Positions 1 through 5,245 of a stretch of 6,310 nucleotides of DNA are shown in pieces; the first letter of the stretch is position 1; the number at the start of each line of letters is the position of its first letter. The translations under genes were made by a program, and so were the position numbers. The notes under the pieces were generated by a model that made no database searches, had not been told where the DNA came from, and saw only the letters and a list, made by a program, of their open reading frames with translations. Origin of the DNA: Promethearchaeota archaeon. GTDB taxonomy: Archaea > Asgardarchaeota > Lokiarchaeia > Sigynarchaeales > SOKP01. The DNA lies in NCBI GenBank assembly GCA_030608765.1, contig JAUWDN010000076.1, positions 1-6,310 on the forward strand, in the 5' to 3' direction.

Positions 1-575
1 TTATTTGTTCCATAGATAAGAAACAAGATAAAATACCCAACTAAGATGTTTATCGCCCACGCTACCATTTGAGTATCCATATACCGTACGGATTCAACCA
101 AGGTGTCATTTAGTGGGATACCGAACGAGAGAAAGGGAATTAAGATCCAAGATCCAAAAAAAATTAAAGTAAATATAAGAATCTCCTTCGTGTTTCTCTT
201 TACAAAATTTTCAAACATAATCCATAGCCAACCGAAGGCAAACATCGAATAAGAAAAAGTCATCATAAAATCTGCCCCAAATTTGGCCCAAAAATAATTT
301 CCAAGAGGACGAGGCATATAGACACCCCCAATCCAATACTCTCTGATATAAGTGCCCGTAGGATAATTAGAGCCTGCTGGTAAGTTAAACCAGACGATTA
401 CATCAATGAAATATATAATTAAACCAGTACCTATTCCAAATTTAATAGGATTCCATTTCTTATACTTTATCAAAATGGTGATCCAAATTGTTAGAAAAAT
501 ACTATCTATGAATATGTAATCGTATTCAAAATTTCTTGTAGCCCGATTGAACGATTCATATAATAAATTTAACAA
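1..575 (-). CDS. Multi-pass membrane protein of unknown function, C-terminus cut off by window edge
   Basis: An open frame on the minus strand begins after an in-frame TAA (600-602) and runs off the left edge without a stop, giving 191 visible residues from a TTG at 573-575. No ATG occurs in this frame before residue 87, so TTG is the best start. AGGGGAA (581-587) lies 7 nt upstream of it as a weak Shine-Dalgarno, and a TATA-like box lies about 55 nt upstream. About five hydrophobic segments are visible (residues roughly 20-36, 44-62, 99-121, 131-151, 170-189). The loop between segments 2 and 3 (63-98) is rich in W, Y, P and G and includes NLPAGSNYPTGTYIREYW and the run MPRPLGNYFW. The density of Trp, Pro and Gly there suggests a constrained functional loop. 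I do not recognise the family. It reads like a conserved integral membrane protein, and no catalytic motif can be named. It lies downstream of the metallo-hydrolase on the same strand, 109 bases away, probably with its own promoter. Confidence 0.75.
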   Translation of the reverse strand, partial: MLNLLYESFNRATRNFEYDYIFIDSIFLTIWITILIKYKKWNPIKFGIGTGLIIYFIDVIVWFNLPAGSNYPTGTYIREYWIGGVYMPRPLGNYFWAKFGADFMMTFSYSMFAFGWLWIMFENFVKRNTKEILIFTLIFFGSWILIPFLSFGIPLNDTLVESVRYMDTQMVAWAINILVGYFILFLIYGTN

Positions 576-580
576 AAAAT

Positions 581-636
581 TTCCCCTATTTCTAAAATTT
601 TAGGTAAAGAAATATTATTTCTATAAGGATATAAAG
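581..636 (-). promoter_or_regulatory. Promoter and ribosome site of the left-edge membrane protein
   Basis: On the minus strand CTTTATATC (forward 628-636) matches an archaeal TATA box. A transcript starting about 25 nt further on (near 606) would carry a leader of roughly 30 nt containing AGGGGAA, 7 nt before the TTG start. The combination supports the TTG start over any internal ATG. This is pattern matching only; no upstream BRE is convincing. Confidence 0.4.
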
Positions 637-684
637 CTTTTCAAATAGAGTGAGATGGTAAGTTTACACTTATGTCAAAGAAAG

Positions 685-1347
685 TTAGGGTTGATTACTA
701 TCCATATGACTCCTAATAAAACGATTCACTTCGCTAGCTGGTTTTATTACGCCATAATGCCCTTCGCATAATATATCCGCGTTTAAATCCAACAGCTTCT
801 GCATTGATTTTTGATAATCATCAAGATTTGATCCAAACGATTTATAGAATGGCCCATGGATATCTTGTCCGAACAGAATTTTGATATCATCAACTTCAAT
901 TAGAACAGAAATAGATCCTGGCGTATGACCAGGGGTATGAATGCACTGGAATTCATATTGGCCTAATTGAATTTTTTCCAAATCACCTCTCAATCTTTTT
1001 TCTAATTTCACTGGCTTATATTCAACTCCATACCAAGAGGCTGCTGTTTTAGTATCATGACCCTTTTCTTCAATAGCATCTGCATCCAAATCGTGAGCAT
1101 AGAATTTAACTTGTTTATTCATTTTTTTCAAGTCTGAACAACCTGCTGTATGGTCAATGTGAAAATGTGTTAGAATACAGTGTTTAATATCATTTGGATT
1201 TAACCCTAAATTACTCATTTTCTTTATTAATTCAACGCTCATCCCACAGTCGATTAAAACAAGACCCTCTTCACTGCTAGTGTTTACTAGATAGACTGAG
1301 CAGCCTGAATCGCCTACATGGTAGACATTTTTAGTAATTTCTTTCAT
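685..1347 (-). CDS. Metallo-beta-lactamase-fold metallo-hydrolase
   Basis: A 220-residue cytosolic hydrolase of the metallo-beta-lactamase superfamily (glyoxalase II/RNase Z fold). The signature HFHIDH at residues 61-66 supplies H61, H63, D65 and H66. The other expected di-metal ligands are H141 (in HTPGHTPGS), D162 (in FGQDIHG) and H197 (in CEGHYG), so the active site looks complete. Length is normal for a single-domain member, with no extra domains and no signal peptide. The HTPGHTPGS and GQD spacing resembles hydroxyacylglutathione-hydrolase-like proteins, but this superfamily also covers lactonases, phosphodiesterases and thioesterases, and the sequence does not fix the substrate. The ATG at 1345-1347 is preceded by AGAGGAA 8 nt upstream, a good Shine-Dalgarno. 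It lies 65 bases downstream of the PAP2 gene on the same strand. That gap has both a T-rich stretch and a TATA-like box, so it may be transcribed alone or by read-through. A link to lipid-phosphate metabolism through its neighbour is only inference. Confidence 0.93.
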   Translation of the reverse strand: MKEITKNVYHVGDSGCSVYLVNTSSEEGLVLIDCGMSVELIKKMSNLGLNPNDIKHCILTHFHIDHTAGCSDLKKMNKQVKFYAHDLDADAIEEKGHDTKTAASWYGVEYKPVKLEKRLRGDLEKIQLGQYEFQCIHTPGHTPGSISVLIEVDDIKILFGQDIHGPFYKSFGSNLDDYQKSMQKLLDLNADILCEGHYGVIKPASEVNRFIRSHMDSNQP

Positions 1348-1355
1348 TTAACTTG

Positions 1356-1385
1356 TTCCTCTCTGAAAACCCACATATATTTAAA
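1356..1385 (-). promoter_or_regulatory. TATA-like box and Shine-Dalgarno of the metallo-hydrolase gene
   Basis: On the minus strand TTTAAATATAT (forward 1375-1385) is a TATA-like box. AGAGGAA (forward 1356-1362) is a Shine-Dalgarno 8 nt from the ATG. The two fit poorly together: a start about 25 nt past the box would fall near 1354 and lose the Shine-Dalgarno. The ribosome site may therefore serve read-through transcripts from the PAP2 gene, or the true promoter may lie slightly further upstream. Confidence 0.35.
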
Positions 1386-1412
1386 AAAAATTAGAATTAA
1401 TTTAGGAAAAGA

Positions 1413-2222
1413 TTAATCTGATTTATTCTGCTTTTTGTAAAATCTAGTATAAAGAAATATCGTTACAAATGTAGCCGCTCCAGTTGAAAAGAGAACATCA
1501 GAAGCATAATGAGCACCAACAGCAATTCGAGAGAGCCCCACAAATAAACCCCATCCGATTACTAAAAGAATAGTCATTATTCTAAGTGGATCGGTGTTTT
1601 TACGGTCCTTAATCGCTATTAACAACGGTATAAACATCCAACCCATTGCTGTGTGCCCCGAAGGAAATGAATTTCCGTCTGAACTTAATCCAGGTGGCAA
1701 AAACCACTGAGTAAAGTTTGTATAGCCTGGATCAAGATTTCTAAACCGAATTCTTCCACACAAAATCTTAGCGATTTGGACAAATATAAGGGGGTTGATA
1801 ACTGCTAAAAGTGCAATTACACCCGAAATCTTTCTATAATTCTTCCAGTCTTTATTCCAAGTGATAATGGTATAAATGAGTAATGAAAAAATTAGGCTCC
1901 ATCCAATGATAACATAATCATCATCATTAATGAATAGAATAAATAAAACGCCAACAACGACTCCTACATAAGCAGGTATCTTTTGTAATTTTAAATTTGT
2001 AAAAAGACTCCCAAGTAATGTTGCTAAGGCGATAGCAATTAACACATAGCCAGGAACTTCGCCATAATCTGCCCCAAAATTTCCCCAAATAGATGCTTCA
2101 TCAACAACTGCTATTGAAATTGCCAAATCATAAATCCCAAATATTATAGCAAGGATTACCCATGTTGAAAGTGCAATTAATGTTATTTTCTTAATCTCTG
2201 ACCAAGTTTTTATTTTTGACAT
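1413..2222 (-). CDS. PAP2-superfamily membrane phosphatase
   Basis: A 269-residue integral membrane protein of the type-2 phosphatidic acid phosphatase family. Members remove phosphate from lipid phosphates such as phosphatidate or polyprenyl (di)phosphates at the membrane face. All three motifs are present. Motif 1 is K152-x6-R159, followed by FRN instead of the usual P. Motif 2 is FPSGHTA with PSGH at 187-190. Motif 3 is SRIAVGAHYASD with S231, R232, H238 and D242. H190 and H238 are the expected catalytic histidines. Hydrophobic segments lie at roughly 13-31, 58-76, 83-99, 103-121, 132-151, 193-204, 216-230 and 244-258. The RFR variant of motif 1 is, as I recall, also common in firmicute PAP2 proteins, so it need not signal loss of activity. 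It is divergent from the DedA/VTT gene, which fits a role in recycling a lipid carrier, but the substrate (dolichyl-type, archaeal ether lipid or other) cannot be read from sequence. A TATA-like element at 2249-2256 would give an almost leaderless transcript. Confidence 0.92.
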   Translation of the reverse strand: MSKIKTWSEIKKITLIALSTWVILAIIFGIYDLAISIAVVDEASIWGNFGADYGEVPGYVLIAIALATLLGSLFTNLKLQKIPAYVGVVVGVLFILFINDDDYVIIGWSLIFSLLIYTIITWNKDWKNYRKISGVIALLAVINPLIFVQIAKILCGRIRFRNLDPGYTNFTQWFLPPGLSSDGNSFPSGHTAMGWMFIPLLIAIKDRKNTDPLRIMTILLVIGWGLFVGLSRIAVGAHYASDVLFSTGAATFVTIFLYTRFYKKQNKSD

Positions 2223-2424
2223 CTTTTTTTCTTTAATCGGTAATTATGAATATATCAATCATTACTAATTTGATAGTTAGAATTTATTTATTTTCTTTTC
2301 ATTTTATAATCTCGTTTTTTAGTCTCGTTTCTAAAAATTACCATTCAGAAATTTGATAAAAAATAATTAATATAGAAATTTAAATTACATATCTTACCTA
2401 AAAGTTAAGTAAAATTTGATTAGA
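2223..2424. promoter_or_regulatory. Divergent promoter region between PAP2 phosphatase and DedA/VTT genes
   Basis: This 202-base AT-rich gap lies between two genes read away from each other. For the minus-strand gene a GATATATT element (forward 2249-2256) sits about 30 nt from the ATG, suggesting a near-leaderless message; no Shine-Dalgarno is visible. For the plus-strand gene AAATTTAAATTA (2376-2387) sits about 40 nt before the ATG at 2425. Two direct copies of TCTCGTTT (2310-2317 and 2323-2330, 13 bp apart) lie between the two promoters and could be a shared operator, although two copies of an 8-mer in such sequence may be chance. Confidence 0.45.
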
Positions 2425-3258
2425 ATGAGCGATTCTCAAGATAATGAAATAGAGAAGAAATCATCTTCAAGTAAATTAAAAAATTACTTTAGAAACATTT
2501 TAAATTTTTCTCAATATGATAAGAAAACGATTTTGTACATTATCGTTTTTATAGTACTAATCTTGCTTTCACTTTATTTACTTTATTATATCTATTTCGT
2601 GGATAGCACGATACTTTATCGACTTGTAATAGATTGGTTTGTAAATCCCATTTATTATTTAGGATTTTGGGGTATCCTTCTCTTTATAGTTGTAATGGCT
2701 ATCCAAGGACTCTTAGTCCCGATTCCCTCCGAAATCGTTCTTCTTGCTACAGGGATAATATGGGGCATTTTAGGTGGTGGCGTAATGGGGATCATTGGGT
2801 CTATGGCAGCAGCTTTACTATGCTTTTACATTAGTAAAAAAGGAGGTCGCCCCCTGGTTAAGAAGTTTGTAGGAGACAAAGCTATAAATTTAGCAGATAA
2901 TTTTATTCGTAAATATGGTATGGGAGCAATTATTATCGCTAGGTTCTTACCCTTTATAGCATTTGATCCTATAAGCTACGCTTCTGGATTGGTCGATATG
3001 GATGTTAAAAAGTATAGTCTCGGGACATTACTTGGTTCAATCCCTCGAGCCTTTTTCTATTCTTGGTTAGGTTGGATGTTAGGGATTACGCCTCCCGTTG
3101 ATTGGGGAACTTTACCAACAGGAGAAATTGAAGCTCAATCTGCGTTTTTTAATAATGTGTTACTGCTAATATTGGCAATTCTAGTAGTTATGTTTGGAGC
3201 ATATTACCTTATGAGTAGGTATTATAGTAAAAAAGCAGAATCTGAAAAATCTTCTTGA
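2425..3258 (+). CDS. DedA/VTT (SNARE-associated, TVP38/TMEM64-like) membrane protein
   Basis: A 277-residue membrane protein of the DedA/VTT superfamily, whose studied members act as lipid scramblases or flippases (for example undecaprenyl-phosphate transport in bacteria, and TMEM41B/VMP1 in eukaryotes). A hydrophilic, Ser/Lys-rich N-terminus of about 30 residues precedes a first membrane helix (about 37-58). The core follows: an amphipathic stretch, then GLLVPIPSEIVLLATG with the family's Pro/Glu re-entrant motif (PIPSE at about 99-103). A Gly-rich helix (GILGGGVMGIIGS) comes next, then ARFLPF (R173, P176) and GLVDMDVKKYSLGTLLGSIPRAFFYSWLG, the second typical half. A final membrane helix is near 245-264, with a charged tail. 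I choose ATG 2425 rather than the in-frame TTG at 2416: the promoter spacing suits it and TTG adds only three residues. Its neighbour across the divergent promoter is a PAP2 phosphatase. Substrate and direction of transport are unknown. Confidence 0.9.
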   Translation: MSDSQDNEIEKKSSSSKLKNYFRNILNFSQYDKKTILYIIVFIVLILLSLYLLYYIYFVDSTILYRLVIDWFVNPIYYLGFWGILLFIVVMAIQGLLVPIPSEIVLLATGIIWGILGGGVMGIIGSMAAALLCFYISKKGGRPLVKKFVGDKAINLADNFIRKYGMGAIIIARFLPFIAFDPISYASGLVDMDVKKYSLGTLLGSIPRAFFYSWLGWMLGITPPVDWGTLPTGEIEAQSAFFNNVLLLILAILVVMFGAYYLMSRYYSKKAESEKSS

Positions 3259-3278
3259 ATTAGTATAGGATAGTGAAA

Positions 3279-3318
3279 TTTTTTTTACTTATATGATTGT
3301 GATATTATTCATTTTTTT
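3279..3318 (+). terminator. Oligo-T terminator of the DedA/VTT gene
   Basis: A T8 run (3279-3286) starts 21 bases after the stop codon, and a T7 run follows at 3312-3318. Archaeal RNA polymerase terminates on such T tracts without needing a hairpin, so this is a good end for the DedA/VTT transcript. Confidence 0.5.
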
Positions 3319-3343
3319 AATTTCTGTTAGCTGATTTTTGGGT

Positions 3344-3517
3344 ATGAATAATAATGAAAATTCAATAAAGGGAAAGGAACTACTGAAAGAGGATCATACC
3401 TCGTTATCAAAATTATACAAGGACCTCAATAAAGCGATAAATTCTAACAATATCCAATCGATATGGCAACTTTCTAAAACCATAACAAGATATCACTTTA
3501 GAAATAACGAACTTTAA
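3344..3517 (+). CDS. Small protein resembling the first half of a hemerythrin (HHE) domain; possible gene remnant
   Basis: A 57-residue ORF from ATG 3344 to TAA 3515-3517, starting MNNNENSIKGKELLKEDHTS. The composition is ordinary for a real protein here (charged, helical, one Trp). From residue 11 it reads like the first two helices of a hemerythrin HHE domain: LLKEDH near the front (H18), an amphipathic helix (LSKLYKDLNKAI), then a second helix ending in RYHFRNNEL (H51). In family members the corresponding region is H-x-x-x-E followed by an acidic stretch and LFP. Here the ligand position is N55 with E56 next to it, and the frame stops directly afterwards. The second pair of helices, with the remaining iron ligands, is absent and I find it in no other frame downstream. 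It could be a decayed hemerythrin, a small protein of this length, or a chance resemblance. No strong Shine-Dalgarno is visible; GATATTATT (3301-3309) is a weak TATA candidate. Confidence 0.5.
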   Translation: MNNNENSIKGKELLKEDHTSLSKLYKDLNKAINSNNIQSIWQLSKTITRYHFRNNEL

Positions 3518-3599
3518 TAAAATTCTTTGAATAGTTTAACCAAATAATAATTTTCGACAGTTTTTTATAATCCCTAACACTCTCCATGAGGAAATCTTT

Positions 3600-3623
3600 A
3601 AGATATGAGGCTAATATCTTTTT
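3600..3623 (+). terminator. Hairpin with T tract, intrinsic-terminator-like
   Basis: AAGATAT (3600-3606) and ATATCTT (3614-3620) form a perfect 7-bp stem with a 7-base loop (GAGGCTA), followed by TTT so that the stem end and tail make five T's. It lies 83 bases after the 57-residue ORF and 101 before the next gene. The stem is AT-rich and so weak. It may end the transcript of the small ORF, or be a protein-binding inverted repeat. Confidence 0.35.
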
Positions 3624-3700
3624 GAAGAATAGTACATGTTTTTCTTACAAAATTATTTAAAGCCACACCCTACTAGAGTTATAGTTGAATAATTATATTA

Positions 3701-3720
3701 TTAAAAAAGGGGTTTTTTAA
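3701..3720. repeat. Perfect A/T inverted repeat around GGGG just before the 84-residue gene
   Basis: TTAAAAAA and TTTTTTAA are perfect 8-base arms (3701-3708 and 3713-3720) around a GGGG loop, ending three bases before the ATG at 3724. It could be a transcription-factor site overlapping the expected initiation point, or an mRNA hairpin exposing GGGG as a ribosome site 11 nt before the start codon. Which of these, if any, cannot be told from sequence. Confidence 0.45.
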
Positions 3721-3723
3721 TAT

Positions 3724-3978
3724 ATGATACTATATGCACGGGATTATGAAAATATGTTAAAGGACAGTTTAATACAGAAATTAAGCTGGTTAGAAGAAGA
3801 ATTCAACTTCTTATTTAACTTTAAAAAGCGACATTATTCTCAAAAAGATAGAACTCTTGCGAATCAGATTATTGACAATATTACTGAGAGTGTTAATTCT
3901 ACTGAGAATGTTAGAATGAAGCAATTATTAATCAATACTTTAAAATCAATTAAAAGCATTTATCCGGAATTATTTTAA
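3724..3978 (+). CDS. Small helical protein, unknown function
   Basis: An 84-residue protein with no motif I recognise. It is predicted by eye to be almost entirely alpha-helical: two or three amphipathic helices (about 5-35, 42-58 and 62-80), with many Leu, Ile, Lys and Asn residues, two aromatic-rich spots (WLEEEFNFLFNF at 22-33) and no Cys. There is no signal peptide or membrane helix, so it is probably cytosolic. It stands alone: an inverted repeat lies just before its start, two T7 runs follow its stop, and both neighbouring gene gaps exceed 90 bases. That layout suggests its own transcript. The start ATG at 3724 is the first in frame, and GGGG 11 nt upstream is a poor ribosome site. A small partner, adaptor or DNA-binding protein would all be possible; nothing chooses among them. 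Confidence 0.65.
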   Translation: MILYARDYENMLKDSLIQKLSWLEEEFNFLFNFKKRHYSQKDRTLANQIIDNITESVNSTENVRMKQLLINTLKSIKSIYPELF

Positions 3979-3996
3979 TTTTTTTAGACTTTTTTT
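3979..3996 (+). terminator. Double T7 terminator of the 84-residue gene
   Basis: Two T7 runs (3979-3985 and 3990-3996) begin directly at the stop codon of the 84-residue gene, separated by AGAC. This is a typical archaeal oligo-T terminator and supports a monocistronic unit. Confidence 0.55.
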
Positions 3997-4027
3997 AGCA
4001 ATAGCATTTATTATTGAATTTCCTTAT

Positions 4028-4037
4028 TTTATTATAA
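4028..4037 (+). promoter_or_regulatory. TATA-like box of the longin/winged-helix gene
   Basis: The AT-rich element TTTATTATAA (4028-4037) lies about 39 nt before the ATG at 4072, in the expected place for an archaeal TATA box giving a leader of about 10-15 nt. No Shine-Dalgarno is seen between it and the start. Confidence 0.35.
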
Positions 4038-4071
4038 CTTTAACAAATTTCTGCATGGTACTTCCACAATA

Positions 4072-5154
4072 ATGGAACGATTAATAATTGTACATTGGAA
4101 TAAGAGTACAGGGCCAATACCAATAATTCAATATCCTCCGGAAGGCACATATCCTTCAAAAGATGTATTTCTAAAAATATGGGCTCAACATGAATTAAAC
4201 AAAGAGAATTCGTTAATTGAACTTGACTCGTTATTGGAAGAAAAGGATCGAAATATCGTATCTGTTATACAAGAGTATGAAGGTGAAATTTATTTTCTAG
4301 TGCTAATAGTCGCTTCTAAAAGCAAAGTGGGCGAGATTATTTCTTCAGACATTTTAGCAGTTATAACCAAAAACCTATTAGAGCTTATAAACACAAACAA
4401 AATAACTAGAGCGATCTCTGAAGCGTTTAATACAATAAAAAATTATAGCAAATTAGAAGGAGAAGATTTAATCACCTTTTTCCAAGAAAAAATAAAAGCT
4501 ACAATATTACAGATTCTTCGGAACGGAGTGATTTCTAAAACCGAATTAAGTGAAATTCTACGGAAAGAATACGGCTTCTCTACCATTAATATAGATTTAT
4601 TGTTAATATCCTTTCTTCGAGAAAAATTAATTTTGAAAAAGTCGCTTCCAGGGAGCAAAGAATGTTATTTCTTAATTAAAGATCTATCGTATATGCGAAT
4701 ACCTCCTAAAAAATGGCCTGATGAACAAACAGACGAAAAAGTAGCGAATAAATACAAAATAGAATTTGTCAAATTTTACTCTAGTTATAATTGTAGTCAA
4801 GAAATTGACAGTATGGTAATTATTAATTTTTTAATCGACAACGATGTGTATAACTTAATTAGAACTCTAAGAATAAACGAGTTGACTGTAAATGATTGCC
4901 TTACCTGCTTAAATAATAGAGAGGAGCTATTCGAAGAATTACTCGAAAGAAAAATCATATTCGAAGCAAAAGGAAATGTATATCTCTTTACTGATATTCG
5001 GTTTATTAAATATACGCCTTACTACATTATAAAAATATTACCCTCTCGTTATAAAAACCAAGAAATATCCTTAGATCAATACCTGTATCATTTAAAGTTG
5101 TTGATTAGTCAACTTAAAGATAAATCGTCATTCTTAGACTATACTGTTATTTAA
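4072..5154 (+). CDS. Longin/roadblock-like domain protein with two winged-helix domains
   Basis: A 360-residue soluble protein. Residues 1-115 look like a small alpha/beta sensor or platform domain: a first strand LIIVHWNKSTGPIPIIQYPP, a helix (31-43), a strand hairpin around IVSVIQEYEGEIYFLVLIVA (62-81), then a helix (91-108). This order matches longin/roadblock-type domains, which bind small GTPases, but the call is by pattern only. Residues about 138-212 form a winged helix: KIKATILQILRNG, KTELSEILRKEYG, a recognition-type helix (171-188), then a wing CYFLIKDLSYMRIPP. Residues about 228-320 repeat this plan (NLIRTLRINELTVNDCL, then EELLERKIIFEAKGNVYLFTDIRF), suggesting a second winged helix. 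No enzyme motif and no membrane helix are visible. It converges on an MglA-like GTPase 91 bases away. It may be a transcription regulator, or a membrane-traffic adaptor, since ESCRT-II subunits also have tandem winged helices. I recognise the fold types but not a named family. Confidence 0.8.
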   Translation: MERLIIVHWNKSTGPIPIIQYPPEGTYPSKDVFLKIWAQHELNKENSLIELDSLLEEKDRNIVSVIQEYEGEIYFLVLIVASKSKVGEIISSDILAVITKNLLELINTNKITRAISEAFNTIKNYSKLEGEDLITFFQEKIKATILQILRNGVISKTELSEILRKEYGFSTINIDLLLISFLREKLILKKSLPGSKECYFLIKDLSYMRIPPKKWPDEQTDEKVANKYKIEFVKFYSSYNCSQEIDSMVIINFLIDNDVYNLIRTLRINELTVNDCLTCLNNREELFEELLERKIIFEAKGNVYLFTDIRFIKYTPYYIIKILPSRYKNQEISLDQYLYHLKLLISQLKDKSSFLDYTVI

Positions 5155-5156
5155 CT

Positions 5157-5219
5157 ACTTAAAAAATTAAGTTTTAAATTAATCAATCCTATCAAAATAA
5201 GTTTAGTTTAATTTTTTTT
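5157..5219. terminator. Terminator region between converging longin/winged-helix and GTPase genes
   Basis: Between the two convergent stops, ACTTAA (5157-5162) and TTAAGT (5167-5172) form a 6-bp inverted repeat with an AAAA loop, followed by TTTT. A T8 run lies at 5212-5219. Both suit the plus-strand gene. On the minus strand the A-run at 5161-5166 becomes T6 and can end the GTPase transcript, so transcripts probably overlap at their 3' ends. Confidence 0.45.
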
Positions 5220-5245
5220 GTCTAAAGATATTAGTACAAAGAAAA

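Noticed and set aside
2310..2330. Two direct copies of TCTCGTTT in the divergent promoter region
   Set aside because: Only two copies of an 8-mer in low-complexity sequence; noted with the promoter region but too weak for a separate operator claim.
2634..2834. 66-codon plus-strand frame inside the DedA/VTT gene
   Set aside because: It overlaps the clearly coding frame with family motifs and has no recognisable sequence of its own.
4443..4658. 71-codon minus-strand frame inside the longin/winged-helix gene
   Set aside because: Antisense to a well-supported coding region; composition and lack of motifs suggest chance.
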